64,000 nt of DNA. Origin: JANYJJ01 sp031386065. Lineage in GTDB: Bacteria > Pseudomonadota > Gammaproteobacteria > Burkholderiales > Burkholderiaceae_C. Of this stretch, positions 35,625-43,849 are shown one piece after another. The position numbers were made by a program, and so were the translations under genes. Below the pieces are notes generated by a model, which had not been told where the DNA came from, ran no database searches, and saw nothing but the letters and a program-made list of their open reading frames with translations. Location: contig JANNBZ010000184.1 of assembly GCA_031386065.1 (NCBI GenBank), forward strand, positions 1 through 64,000, read 5' to 3'. Each line of letters opens with the position of its first letter. Position 1 is the first letter of the stretch.

Positions 35625-36272
35625 ATGCTCTTTGGCAAGCTGCTGCCGCGTGAAGGCAACTTTTTCGAGCTGTTCAACCAGCATGGTGACTACATCGTGG
35701 CCGGGGCACGTTCGTTCATCTTGTTGATCCAGAACTACGCCGACCTGGAGTTGCGCGAGAAGTACGCGAACGAGGTCGGCCATGCCGAGCGGCAAGCCGA
35801 CCGCATCACGGCCGAGGTGAACCGGCTGCTGCACAAGACCTTCATCACGCCGATCGACCGCGAGCAGATCCACGGGCTGATCAACGCGATGGACGACATC
35901 CTCGACCTGCTGCAGGACGCGACCGAGACCATGTCGCTCTACGACGTGCGCACGATGACCGAGGACGTGCTGCGCCTGGGCGACCTCTCCGCCAAGTGCT
36001 GCGAGCGCGTGCAGCACGCGGTGTCGCTGCTGCCCAAGATCAGCCAGGCCGATGCGGCCGAGGCCGCGATCAAGACCTGTGAAGAGATCGACAAGCTCGA
36101 AAGCGATGCCGACCGCGTGATGCGCTCGGCGATGTCGAAGCTGTTCCGCGAAGAGAACGACGTGCGCGAACTGATCAAGTTGAAGGCGATCTACGAGCTG
36201 CTGGAGTCGATCTCGGACCGCTGCGAAGATGTGGCCAATCTCATCGAGGGCGTGGTCCTCGAGAACTCATGA
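35625..36272 (+). CDS. DUF47 family (PhoU-like) phosphate transport regulator
   Basis: A 215-residue helical protein of the DUF47/YkaA family, structurally related to PhoU. The conserved patterns HAERQADRITAEVNRLL, DDILDLLQDATETM and DKLESDADRVMRSAMSKLF are visible. Such proteins accompany Pit transporters and modulate them. It lies 107 bases upstream of pit on the same strand, with a repeat-like hairpin in between. No other regulatory element is evident. Confidence 0.92.
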   Translation: MLFGKLLPREGNFFELFNQHGDYIVAGARSFILLIQNYADLELREKYANEVGHAERQADRITAEVNRLLHKTFITPIDREQIHGLINAMDDILDLLQDATETMSLYDVRTMTEDVLRLGDLSAKCCERVQHAVSLLPKISQADAAEAAIKTCEEIDKLESDADRVMRSAMSKLFREENDVRELIKLKAIYELLESISDRCEDVANLIEGVVLENS

Positions 36273-36279
36273 CTGCCCC

Positions 36280-36365
36280 CGGTGCTCGCGGCTGCGCAGC
36301 GATCCCACCCCCCGAGGGGGTCGGGCCTTCCTTGGGGCGGCCCGGCGGTGCGGCCCGGACTCTGG
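36280..36365. repeat. Probable dispersed GC-rich intergenic repeat between DUF47 gene and pit
   Basis: The spacer holds a CCCCC/GGGGG hairpin core (36308-36320) followed by GGGCCTTCCTTGGGGCGGCC-like and GGCCCGG-type sequence. I recognise this style as a repeat scattered between genes in Burkholderiales; that recollection needs a genome search. It may weaken or fine-tune read-through into pit. Confidence 0.4.
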
Positions 36366-36379
36366 TGAGCTGATCCTCG

Positions 36380-37393
36380 ATGGGTTCCGTACAGACCGCC
36401 TTCTGGGTCGTCGCGATGCTGGTCGTGCTGGCCGTCGCGTTCGACTTCATGAACGGCTTTCACGACGCCGCGAATTCGATCGCGACGGTCGTGTCCACCG
36501 GTGTGCTCAAGCCGCAGCAGGCCATCGTGTTCGCGGCGTTCTTCAACGTCGTGGCCATCGCGGTCTTCCATTTGAACGTGGCGGCGACGGTGGGCAAGGG
36601 CATCGCGGTGCCGGGCGTGGTGGACCACCACGTGGTGTTCGGCGCGCTGATCGGCGCGATGTTCTGGAACGTGCTGACCTGGTGGTACGGCATCCCGTCG
36701 AGCTCGTCGCATGCGCTGATCGGCGGGATCGTCGGCGCGGTGATCGCGAAAGCCGGCACCGGCTCGTTGATCGCTGCAGGCGTGGGCAAGACGGTGCTGT
36801 TCATCTTCCTGTCGCCGGCGCTCGGCTTCTTGTTGGGCTCGCTGTTGATGGTGCTGGTGGCGCAGCTCTGCCGGCACACGTCGCCACTGCGCGTCGACAA
36901 CCTGTTCCGGCGGCTGCAGCTCGTGTCGGCCGGCCTTTACAGCCTTGGCCACGGCGGCAACGATGCGCAAAAGACCATCGGCATCATCTGGATGCTGCTC
37001 ATCGCCACCGGCTACACCGCAGCGGGCGACAAGATGCCGCCGAGCTGGGTGATCTGGTGCTGCTACATCGCCATCGGCCTGGGCACGATGTTCGGTGGCT
37101 GGCGCATCGTCAAGACCATGGGCCAGAAGATCACGAAGCTGAAACCAGTGGGCGGCTTCTGTGCCGAGACGGGCGGCGCCATCACGCTGTTCCTGGCCAC
37201 CGCGCTGGGCGTGCCGGTTTCCACCACGCACACCATCACCGGCGCCATCGTCGGCGTGGGCTCGGTGCGCCGTGCCTCGGCAGTGCGCTGGGGCGTGGCG
37301 GGCAATATCGTCTGGGCGTGGATCTTCACGATCCCTGCCACGGCCTTCGTGGCGGGCGTCTTCTACTGGATCAGCCTGGCGCTGTTCGTCTGA
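36380..37393 (+). CDS. pit: Low-affinity inorganic phosphate transporter (PiT family)
   Basis: A 337-residue inner-membrane transporter with about ten helices. The PiT signatures are present: AFDFMNGFHDAANSIATVV near the N-terminus and GGNDAQKTIGIIW in the second half. ATG 36380 is in the conserved position. Pairing with the DUF47 regulator indicates phosphate (metal-phosphate) uptake. Confidence 0.94.
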   Translation: MGSVQTAFWVVAMLVVLAVAFDFMNGFHDAANSIATVVSTGVLKPQQAIVFAAFFNVVAIAVFHLNVAATVGKGIAVPGVVDHHVVFGALIGAMFWNVLTWWYGIPSSSSHALIGGIVGAVIAKAGTGSLIAAGVGKTVLFIFLSPALGFLLGSLLMVLVAQLCRHTSPLRVDNLFRRLQLVSAGLYSLGHGGNDAQKTIGIIWMLLIATGYTAAGDKMPPSWVIWCCYIAIGLGTMFGGWRIVKTMGQKITKLKPVGGFCAETGGAITLFLATALGVPVSTTHTITGAIVGVGSVRRASAVRWGVAGNIVWAWIFTIPATAFVAGVFYWISLALFV

Positions 37394-37422
37394 CCCGCGT
37401 CGGCTGAACCAGACCCTCTGGG

Positions 37423-37881
37423 CTACTTAGCGCTGTGGCCCAGCTCGGCTTCGGCCTGGTACTCGAAGTAACGCTGACCGCTGAACGCGAGCGTGGCCAT
37501 CAGCACGCCGGCGCCCAGCACCAATGCCGCGACCACGCCGAAGATCGTTGCCCAACTGGTCTGGTGGGCCGGGCCGCCAGGGTTGTAGCGCGCGTTCCAG
37601 GTGTCGTCGGGTGTCAGGCCATGGACGATGGCCGAGATCATCGCCACCGACAGCGTCAGCCCCAGCAGCGGGATGCATGCCCACGCGACGTGGTCGTCGG
37701 CGCCAAGGGCGCGCATGCGCTGCACGCCGTAGAGGCCAATGAGCGTGGGCAGCGGGAAGAGCCAGCCCCAGCGGTCGCCGAAGCCATGCAGATAGAAGCG
37801 GTGCAGCCCGAGGCTGCCGCCGACGAGCGCGATCCAGGTCGCGAGCGTCTTCGACTTGTAGGTGTCGCTGGTGGCGATCAT
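37423..37881 (-). CDS. TM2 domain-containing small membrane protein
   Basis: A 152-residue membrane protein. The N-terminal half carries a TM2-like pair of helices (SKTLATWIALVGGSLGLHRFYLHG), then a further helix (ACIPLLGLTLSVAMISAIV) and a C-terminal one (IFGVVAALVLGAGVLMATLA). The function of TM2 proteins is unknown in bacteria. ATG 37881 overlaps the stop of the acetyltransferase gene. Confidence 0.82.
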   Translation of the reverse strand: MIATSDTYKSKTLATWIALVGGSLGLHRFYLHGFGDRWGWLFPLPTLIGLYGVQRMRALGADDHVAWACIPLLGLTLSVAMISAIVHGLTPDDTWNARYNPGGPAHQTSWATIFGVVAALVLGAGVLMATLAFSGQRYFEYQAEAELGHSAK

Positions 37882-38423
37882 TCGGCGGCGTCCACGGGTG
37901 AGGCGCTGGCGCCGAGGCCGAGGCTTTTCTGCATCACGACCACATCGAGCCAGCGCTCGAACTTCCAGCCAGCCGCTTTCATCGTGCCCACGGGCTCGAA
38001 GCCGAGCGTGCGGTGCACGCCGATGGAGCCGAGGTTGGCCGAGTCGCCGATGATGGCGATCATCTGCCGCGTGCCGGCCGCCTCGCAGCGCGCCATCAAC
38101 TCGGCCAGCAGCCAGCGCCCCAGGCCCTGGCCTTGCGCGCTGGGGGCGATGTAGATCGAGTCTTCCAGGCAGAAGCGGTAGGCGCGGCGAGGCTTGAAGT
38201 GGTTGGCGTAGGCATAACCCAGCACCTCGCCGCCGCGCTCGGCCACGAGCCACGGCAGGCCCTTGGCGAGCACGTCGTCATGGCGCTTTGCCATCTCGGC
38301 TTCGTCCGGCGCTTCGAGCTCGAACGTGCCCGTGCCGTGCAGCACGTGGTGGGTGTAGATCGCGGTGAGGGCAGGCACATCGGCAGCGGTACTCGGCCGT
38401 AACAGCAGGGCGGTCGAACTCAT
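37878..38423 (-). CDS. GNAT family N-acetyltransferase (phosphinothricin-acetyltransferase-like)
   Basis: A 181-residue acetyltransferase with the acetyl-CoA loop QGQGLGRWLLAELM (Q/RxxGxG/A). The PAT-like pattern is clear in TFELEAPDEAEM, LEDSIYIAPSAQGQG and LGFEPVGTMKAAGWKF. Family members acetylate small amines or amino-acid analogues; the physiological substrate is unknown. The start is ATG 38423, with AAGGAG a few bases upstream; the preceding GTG (38426) is less likely. Confidence 0.87.
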   Translation of the reverse strand: MSSTALLLRPSTAADVPALTAIYTHHVLHGTGTFELEAPDEAEMAKRHDDVLAKGLPWLVAERGGEVLGYAYANHFKPRRAYRFCLEDSIYIAPSAQGQGLGRWLLAELMARCEAAGTRQMIAIIGDSANLGSIGVHRTLGFEPVGTMKAAGWKFERWLDVVVMQKSLGLGASASPVDAAE

Positions 38424-38451
38424 CACACTCCTTGGGCGGTGTCGCTGAGTT

Positions 38452-38457
38452 TATAAT
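38452..38457 (+). promoter_or_regulatory. Candidate -10 element of the rpsP operon
   Basis: A perfect TATAAT about 155 bases before rpsP. The best -35-like hexamer (TTGGGC, 38432-38437) is only 14 bases away, shorter than optimal, so the promoter is tentative. The element lies just upstream of the acetyltransferase gene, transcribed away. Confidence 0.5.
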
Positions 38458-38611
38458 GCGTGGTTTTGTTGCTGGCCGGTCGGGTGATTGGCGTATCTAC
38501 GGCGACGTTTCACGCGACCACTGCATCTGCGTGTGCCGGCCAGATGCCGGGCACGGTGTCCGGGCAAGGTGGCGCCCGCTAGGCCTCTTTAAGCAACCTC
38601 AAGGAATCATC
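38458..38611 (+). promoter_or_regulatory. rpsP mRNA leader with long-range inverted repeat
   Basis: The roughly 150-base leader contains CTGGCCGG (38472-38479) and its complement CCGGCCAG (38536-38543), which can pair to enclose a 56-base loop. Such structure suggests RNA-level control of the operon, but it matches no leader I know. Confidence 0.35.
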
Positions 38612-38860
38612 ATGGTCGTCATTCGACTTGCACGCGGCGGCGCCAAGAAGCGCCCCTTCTTCAACATCGTGGTCGCCGATTCGCGCACCCGCCGCGACGG
38701 CCGCTTCATCGAGCGCGTCGGCTTCTACAACCCGGTCGCATCGGGCGCCGAGCAGCCGCTGCGCGTGGCGTTCGACCGCGTCGAGCACTGGGCCAGCAAC
38801 GGCGCGCAGCTGTCGCCCACGGTGCAACGCCTGGTCGCTCAAGCCAAGGCTGCGGTCTGA
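38612..38860 (+). CDS. rpsP: 30S ribosomal protein S16
   Basis: An 82-residue small-subunit protein with the S16 signature VVIRLARGGAKKRPFFNIVV, the RRDGRFIERVGFYNP loop and a short Ala-rich C-terminus. AAGGAATC precedes ATG 38612; the open frame upstream is leader. It is first in the conserved rpsP-rimM-trmD-rplS operon. Confidence 0.97.
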   Translation: MVVIRLARGGAKKRPFFNIVVADSRTRRDGRFIERVGFYNPVASGAEQPLRVAFDRVEHWASNGAQLSPTVQRLVAQAKAAV

Positions 38861-38885
38861 GCTTTTGCCCAGCCCGCTGTGACGC

Positions 38886-39494
38886 ATGCCCGTCGTGAGC
38901 GCAGCCACTGCAACGCAGGCCGCGCCATCGGGTGATTGGCCTGCTGATGCGATCGAAGTTGGCTGCATCGTCGATGCGTGGGGATTGAAAGGCTGGATCA
39001 AGGTCAAGCCCTTCGCAGCCGACCCGCAGGCGCTGTTCTCGACGCGCCGCTGGTACCTCAAACCGTCCGAGAAGGCTGGCGTTGCGCGGCCGGCCACAGT
39101 GACCAGCGCCTTCCCGACGCACCTGAAGATCACGCAGGCTAAGGAGCACGGCGACGTGGTCGTGGCCCTCGCCCAGGAAGTGCCGGACCGAACGGCCGCC
39201 GAAGCGCTGCGCGGCGCGCGCGTGTTCGTCGGCCGGTCCAGTTTCCCGACCGCCGGGCCGGACGAGTTCTACTGGGTTGACCTGATCGGCCTGGCCGTGG
39301 TGAACCGGGAAGGCGTGGCGTTGGGCGCCGTCGTTGGCTTGCTCGACACCGGTCCGCACAGCGTGCTGCGCGTCGCGCTCACGCCCGATGCCCCGGCCGA
39401 GGCGGAACGCCTGATCCCGTTCGTTGCCGCCTACGTGGACGACGTGAGCCTGGCGCAGCGCCGCATCACGGTCGATTGGGGTCTCGACTACTGA
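38886..39494 (+). CDS. rimM: Ribosome maturation factor RimM
   Basis: A 202-residue protein that binds S19 and helps 16S rRNA processing. N-terminal beta-barrel (IEVGCIVDAWGLKGWIKVKPFA) and C-terminal PRC-barrel (FYWVDLIGLAVVNREGVALG, then LIPFVAAYVDDVSL) are both present. It is spaced 25 bases from rpsP and 11 bases before trmD. Confidence 0.95.
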   Translation: MPVVSAATATQAAPSGDWPADAIEVGCIVDAWGLKGWIKVKPFAADPQALFSTRRWYLKPSEKAGVARPATVTSAFPTHLKITQAKEHGDVVVALAQEVPDRTAAEALRGARVFVGRSSFPTAGPDEFYWVDLIGLAVVNREGVALGAVVGLLDTGPHSVLRVALTPDAPAEAERLIPFVAAYVDDVSLAQRRITVDWGLDY

Positions 39495-39505
39495 TCTCGG
39501 CAGCG

Positions 39506-40285
39506 ATGCGCTTCGATGTCATCACGCTGTTCCCCGACCTTTTTGCGCCGCACCTGACGCAGGGCATCACGCGGCGGGCATTCGAGTCGGGCAGTGTCGA
39601 TGTGAAGCTCTGGCAGCTGCGCGACTTTGCCGACAACACCTACCGCCGCGTCGACGACAGGCCGTTCGGCGGCGGGCCGGGCATGGTGATGCTGTTCGAG
39701 CCGCTGGCGCGCGCGCTGAAGGCGGTGCGCGCCGCTCGAGCCGAGGCTCAAGCCGCGCCGCTGGTGCACTTCACACCGACCGGCCACCGCATCGACCAGG
39801 CGCTGCTGCGTGAGTTCGCGGTCGGCGCTGGCGCCGTGCTGCTGTGCGGCCGCTACGAAGGCATCGACCAGCGCTTCATCGATGCCCATGTCGACGTCGA
39901 ACTGAGCCTCGGCGACTTCGTGCTCTCGGGCGGCGAACTGCCTGCGCTGGCCTTGCTGGATGGCGTGGCGCGCTTGCAGGACGGCGTGCTGGGCGATGCG
40001 CAGTCGCACCAGCAGGACAGCTTCTCCGACGGCGCCCTCGACGGCCTGCTCGACTGCCCGCACTACAGCCGCCCCGAGGTGCTGGCGGGCAGTACCGGTC
40101 ACGCTGATAACTTGGCGGTTCCGGCCGAGTTGATGTCGGGCCACCACGCGCAAATTGCCCGTTGGCGCCGCGAGCGCTCGTTGGAACTGACCGCCCGGCG
40201 GCGCCCCGACTTGCTGGCGGCCGCGCGGGCAGCAGGCCGCCTGAGCGCGCTCGACGAACGGTGGCTCGCCCACCTCGGGCTATAA
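39506..40285 (+). CDS. trmD: tRNA (guanine-37-N1)-methyltransferase
   Basis: A 259-residue SPOUT methyltransferase that methylates G37 next to the anticodon to prevent frameshifting. Trefoil-knot motifs are intact: DDRPFGGGPGMVM, LLCGRYEGIDQRFID and LGDFVLSGGELPALALLD. ATG 39506 begins MRFDVITLFPDLF as in other TrmD proteins. Its stop lies inside a TATAAT sequence that may be a secondary promoter for rplS. Confidence 0.97.
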   Translation: MRFDVITLFPDLFAPHLTQGITRRAFESGSVDVKLWQLRDFADNTYRRVDDRPFGGGPGMVMLFEPLARALKAVRAARAEAQAAPLVHFTPTGHRIDQALLREFAVGAGAVLLCGRYEGIDQRFIDAHVDVELSLGDFVLSGGELPALALLDGVARLQDGVLGDAQSHQQDSFSDGALDGLLDCPHYSRPEVLAGSTGHADNLAVPAELMSGHHAQIARWRRERSLELTARRRPDLLAAARAAGRLSALDERWLAHLGL

Positions 40286-40398
40286 TCAAAGGCTGTTCGA
40301 TCCTCTGCTGCGCGAGAGCACCGGTGCTCACCCCACTGCTCAACACACTACAACCAGCCTTTCAAACCAGCGCGCTGGCACGATCATTTGGAGAACTC
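40281..40398 (+). promoter_or_regulatory. rplS leader: candidate internal -10 and structured 5' region
   Basis: TATAAT (40281-40286) spans the trmD stop. The spacer that follows contains AAAGGCTG (40288-40295) complementary to CAGCCTTT (40355-40362), enclosing a perfect 14-base palindrome GAGCACCGGTGCTC (40316-40329). This could fold as a two-level structure just upstream of the rplS ribosome-binding site (GGAG, around 40390). No clear -35 is seen. Confidence 0.45.
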
Positions 40399-40752
40399 AT
40401 GGACTTGATCCAGACCCTCGAGCGGGAAGAAATCACCCGTCTCAACAAGACCATTCCGGTGTTCGCACCGGGTGACACCGTGATCGTCAGCGTCAACGTG
40501 GTCGAAGGCACGCGCAAGCGCGTCCAGGCTTTCGAAGGCGTGGTGATTGCCAAGCGCAACCGCAGCCTGAACTCCAGCTTCATCGTGCGCAAGGTCTCGA
40601 GCGGCGAAGGCGTGGAACGCACATTCCAGCTGTACAGCCCGCTGATCGCGTCGATCGAAGTCAAGCGCCGCGGCGACGTGCGCCGCGCCAAGCTGTACTA
40701 CTTGCGTGACCGCTCGGGCAAGTCGGCTCGCATCAAGGAAAAGCTGGCCTGA
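40399..40752 (+). CDS. rplS: 50S ribosomal protein L19
   Basis: A 117-residue large-subunit protein. Signatures: PVFAPGDTVIVSVNVVEGTRKR, QAFEGVVIAKRNRSLNSSF, and GVERTFQLYSPLIASIEVKRR. It is last in the rpsP operon and followed by a strong terminator. Confidence 0.97.
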   Translation: MDLIQTLEREEITRLNKTIPVFAPGDTVIVSVNVVEGTRKRVQAFEGVVIAKRNRSLNSSFIVRKVSSGEGVERTFQLYSPLIASIEVKRRGDVRRAKLYYLRDRSGKSARIKEKLA

Positions 40753-40796
40753 CCCCCGGCCGGCAAGCGCCTTGCGGTTGCGAGGCGACCGCAGCC

Positions 40797-40819
40797 AAGG
40801 CCGCCCATCGGGCGGCCTT
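40797..40819 (+). terminator. Rho-independent terminator after rplS
   Basis: A 10-base-pair stem AAGGCCGCCC / GGGCGGCCTT with an ATC loop, followed by a GTTCGTT stretch. It separates the ribosomal operon from the Nudix gene. Confidence 0.75.
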
Positions 40820-40850
40820 GTTCGTTGCGAGGCCACCAGCAAGGCTGCCC

Positions 40851-41543
40851 ATGGCGATGAGCTTCGACCCACAGAAACTGCCGGTGCTCGGGGTGGACCA
40901 CCACCTCGCTGCGGTCGCGCCCGATGCGCTGTCGGCTGTGTCACTGCGCCAGCGCTTCACGGCGCCACCGATCTGGGTGCCCGAGATCGCCGCCGAGGCG
41001 CGCTTCACGGAGCGCGCTGCAACCCATGCTTCGGTGCTGGTGGCGCTGGTGCCGGCAGCGGCCGGTGGCGCGTTGACAGTGCTGCTGACACAGCGCACCG
41101 ACCACCTGACCGACCACCCCGGCCAGGTCAGCTTCCCCGGTGGCCGCCGTGAGCCGACCGATGCCGACGCAGCCGCCACGGCGCTGCGCGAAGCGTTTGA
41201 GGAGATCGGTCTCGCGCCCGCCTTCGTCGACGTGATCGGCGCCATGCCCACCTACACCACCGGCAGCGGCTTCATCGTCACGCCGGTGGTCGCGCTGGTG
41301 CAGCCGGGTTTCGTGCTGAAGGCTGACCCGTTCGAGGTGGCCGAGGTGTTCGAGGTACCACTCGCGTTCCTGATGAACCCGGCGCATCACCGCTGGCACG
41401 CGGTCGACATCGCCGGCACACAGCGGCGCTTCCTGTCGATGCCCTTCGACAGCATCGACGAGACCGGCGCGCCACGCCGCTACTTCATCTGGGGCGCGAC
41501 AGCGGCGATGCTGCGCAACCTGTACCGCTTCCTCGCGGCATAG
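40851..41543 (+). CDS. Nudix hydrolase, CoA pyrophosphatase-like
   Basis: A 230-residue Nudix protein. The Nudix box is GGRREPTDADAAATALREAF, continuing EEIGL; the upstream LLTQRTDHLTDHPGQVSFPG is the UPF0035 signature of CoA diphosphatases (NudL type). It would cleave CoA to phosphopantetheine and 3',5'-ADP. Either of two in-frame ATGs (40851, 40857) may start it. Confidence 0.88.
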   Translation: MAMSFDPQKLPVLGVDHHLAAVAPDALSAVSLRQRFTAPPIWVPEIAAEARFTERAATHASVLVALVPAAAGGALTVLLTQRTDHLTDHPGQVSFPGGRREPTDADAAATALREAFEEIGLAPAFVDVIGAMPTYTTGSGFIVTPVVALVQPGFVLKADPFEVAEVFEVPLAFLMNPAHHRWHAVDIAGTQRRFLSMPFDSIDETGAPRRYFIWGATAAMLRNLYRFLAA

Positions 41544-41574
41544 CCCGCAATTTGCGTCGGTATCATCGGCCCGC

Positions 41575-42564
41575 ATGAGTTTCTTCGCCGTCCTGTTCGC
41601 GCTGCTCATCGAACAATTGAAGCCATTGCCGCAGGGCAATGTGGTGCACGATTCGTTGACTGCGTGGATGCGCTGGACCGGCCGCAACTTCGACGCCGGG
41701 CGTGACCGGCACGCGTGGATCGTCTGGTCCATCACGGCGGTGCTGCCGGCGTTGGCGGCGTGGGGCCTGCATGCGCTCATCAGCCATTTCAGCTTGTTGC
41801 TCGCCCTGGTGTGGGACGTGGTCGTGCTGTACCTGACGCTCGGCTTCCGGCAGTTCAGCCACTACTTCACCGACATCCGCGAGGCGCTCGACCGGGGCGA
41901 TGAATCACGCGCGCGGCAGCTGCTGTCGGAGTGGCGCCACCTCGATGCGAGCGAGCTGCCGCGAACCGAACTGCTGCGCCACGTGATCGAGCATTCGTTG
42001 CTGGCCGCCCACCGGCATGTGTTCGGCGTGTTCTTCTGGTTCGTTCTGTTGTCGTCGTTCGGGTTCGGCCCGGCGGGCGCCATCCTGTACCGCATGGCCG
42101 AGTACGCGAGCCGTTACTGGGCCTTCAAGAGCCGCACCATCGACGCGCCAGTCAACGCCAAGCTGATGGCCTTGTCGCAGCGCATGTTCAACCTGCTCGA
42201 CTTCGTCCCCGCGCGGCTCACTGCATTCGGCTTCGCGGTGGTCGGCAACTTCGAAGAAGCGGTGACATGCTGGCGCCGCGACGCGGGCCTGTGGAAGCAC
42301 CCGAACGAAGGCATCATCCTGGCCGCCGCATCGGGCGCGGTGGGCGTTCAATTGGGTGGCGGTGCCGCGCCTGGCGTCACGCCCGACCGGTCCAAGACCT
42401 TCGAGGCCGGCGCCGAGCCCGATGCGGTGGTCGCCGAAGGCTCCACCACCGGGATGCCGCCGGAGCTGGGCCACCTGCGCAGCGTCGTCGGGCTGGTTTG
42501 GCGCTCGGTGGTGCTGTGGATGCTGCTGCTGGCGCTGCTGTCGCTGGCCAACCTCGTCGGTTGA
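41575..42564 (+). CDS. CobD/CbiB-like membrane protein
   Basis: A 329-residue membrane protein with about four to five helices (ITAVLPALAAWGLHALIS; FGVFFWFVLLSSFGFGPAGAILYRM, shown in part; C-terminal VVLWMLLLALLSLANLV). The GFGPAGAILYRMAEYASRYW segment recalls CobD/CbiB and AmpE. No other cobalamin gene is nearby, so true adenosylcobinamide synthase activity is doubtful. Confidence 0.82.
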   Translation: MSFFAVLFALLIEQLKPLPQGNVVHDSLTAWMRWTGRNFDAGRDRHAWIVWSITAVLPALAAWGLHALISHFSLLLALVWDVVVLYLTLGFRQFSHYFTDIREALDRGDESRARQLLSEWRHLDASELPRTELLRHVIEHSLLAAHRHVFGVFFWFVLLSSFGFGPAGAILYRMAEYASRYWAFKSRTIDAPVNAKLMALSQRMFNLLDFVPARLTAFGFAVVGNFEEAVTCWRRDAGLWKHPNEGIILAAASGAVGVQLGGGAAPGVTPDRSKTFEAGAEPDAVVAEGSTTGMPPELGHLRSVVGLVWRSVVLWMLLLALLSLANLVG

Positions 42565-42595
42565 CGGCAGGCGCTTGCAGGCCGAGCACGCCGAG

Positions 42596-43498
42596 TCAGC
42601 GGCGCTGGCTCAGCTCGCTCAAGATCTCGCCGTAGATGCGGTAGCGCGACTCGCTGATCTCGCCGCGCGCCAGCGCATCGCGCACGCCGCAGCCGGGTTC
42701 GTGCTGGTGCGCGCAGTTGTAGAACTTGCAGTTGTCGGCATGCTTGCGCAGGTCGGGCATCAGCATCGCGAGTTGCTGCGCGTCGATCTGGCGCAGGCCG
42801 AATTCCTGGAATCCGGGGGAGTCGATCAGGCCGCAACGGCGCTCGGCATCGAGCCAGTACCACTGCGTCGACGTCGTCGTGTGGCGGCCGGAATTCAGCG
42901 CCGTCGAGATGTCGCCGATCTGCGCTTTTGCATCGGGTGCGAGCAGGTTGATGAGCGTGCTCTTGCCCGTGCCGCTCGGGCCGAGCACCAGCGTGGCCTT
43001 GTCTTGCAGCAGCGGCAGGATGGCATTCGTCGCGTCATCGGGCCGCGCCTTCATCGCGACCTCGATCACATCGACGCCCATCGCGGCATAAGGCAACAGC
43101 CGCGCGCGTGCCACATCGATGGAGGGCAGGTCGGCCTTGTTGAGCACGATGCGCGCGGGGATGCCGGCGCTCTCGGCCGCCACCAGGGCGCGCGCCAGCT
43201 GCGATTCGCTGAACACGGGCTGGGCAGCCACCAGCACCAGCAGTTGGTCGAGGTTGGCGGCGAACGACTTGGTCTTCCACTCGTCCTGGCGGAACAGCAG
43301 GTTGCGGCGCGGCTCGACGTGTTCGATCACGCCTTCGTCGCCGGTCACCTGCCAGCGCACCCGGTCGCCGACCACGCAATCACTCTTCTTGCCGCGCGGG
43401 TGGCAGGTGGTCCGTACGCCTTCGAGTGACTCGACGATGTAGTGCCGGCCATGCCCGGCCACCACCAAGCCGGTGTCGAGCTCTGCGTGCTTGCTCAA
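42596..43498 (-). CDS. rsgA: Ribosome small-subunit-dependent GTPase RsgA
   Basis: A 300-residue circularly permuted GTPase for late 30S maturation. An N-terminal OB-fold is followed by the G4-like LNKADLPS, then P-loop GPSGTGKSTLINLL, then the G3-like LIDSPGFQEFG. It ends with the zinc site CKFYNCAHQHEPGC. The start is uncertain: the frame opens after the dehydratase stop, and the likely codon is TTG 43498 (MSKHAELD); internal GTGs are alternatives. It is third in the leftward operon. Confidence 0.92.
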   Translation of the reverse strand: MSKHAELDTGLVVAGHGRHYIVESLEGVRTTCHPRGKKSDCVVGDRVRWQVTGDEGVIEHVEPRRNLLFRQDEWKTKSFAANLDQLLVLVAAQPVFSESQLARALVAAESAGIPARIVLNKADLPSIDVARARLLPYAAMGVDVIEVAMKARPDDATNAILPLLQDKATLVLGPSGTGKSTLINLLAPDAKAQIGDISTALNSGRHTTTSTQWYWLDAERRCGLIDSPGFQEFGLRQIDAQQLAMLMPDLRKHADNCKFYNCAHQHEPGCGVRDALARGEISESRYRIYGEILSELSQRR

Positions 43499-43510
43499 CG
43501 AGCGGCCAGG

Positions 43511-43843
43511 TCAGACATCGAATGCAACCAGCGCATCGACCTTGGCGGCGCAGATGAAGTCATTGATGGAGATGCCCCCGACCGAATGGGTGTTCAAGCG
43601 CACCACGCAGCGGCTGTAGCTGACACTCAGCTCGGGGTGGTGGTCTTCGGTGTGGGCGATCCACGCGACCGCATTCACGAACGCGATGGTCTCGTGGTAG
43701 TTCTTGAACGCATAGGTCTTCTCGATGGCGCCGTTGTTCAGGTGCCAGCCGCTCACTTGCGCGAGGTGGTCTCGCACGCCAGCGTCGCCCATCGCAGCGC
43801 CGCCTTCGAGGGCCACACAATGTTGACTCAGCAGGTTGCTCAT
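43511..43843 (-). CDS. phhB: 4a-hydroxytetrahydrobiopterin dehydratase
   Basis: A 110-residue pterin-4a-carbinolamine dehydratase. The YAFKNYHETIAFVNAVAWIA core and the catalytic EDHHPELSVSYSRCVVRLNT-type segment are intact. It recycles the pterin cofactor of phenylalanine hydroxylase, which is not in the window. It lies 6 bases after the protease stop. Confidence 0.92.
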   Translation of the reverse strand: MSNLLSQHCVALEGGAAMGDAGVRDHLAQVSGWHLNNGAIEKTYAFKNYHETIAFVNAVAWIAHTEDHHPELSVSYSRCVVRLNTHSVGGISINDFICAAKVDALVAFDV

Positions 43844-43849
43844 GGTGTG

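Noticed and set aside
41575..42564. Assigning cobD (cobalamin synthesis)
   Set aside because: No other cobalamin gene is present, and the protein is only loosely CobD/AmpE-like.
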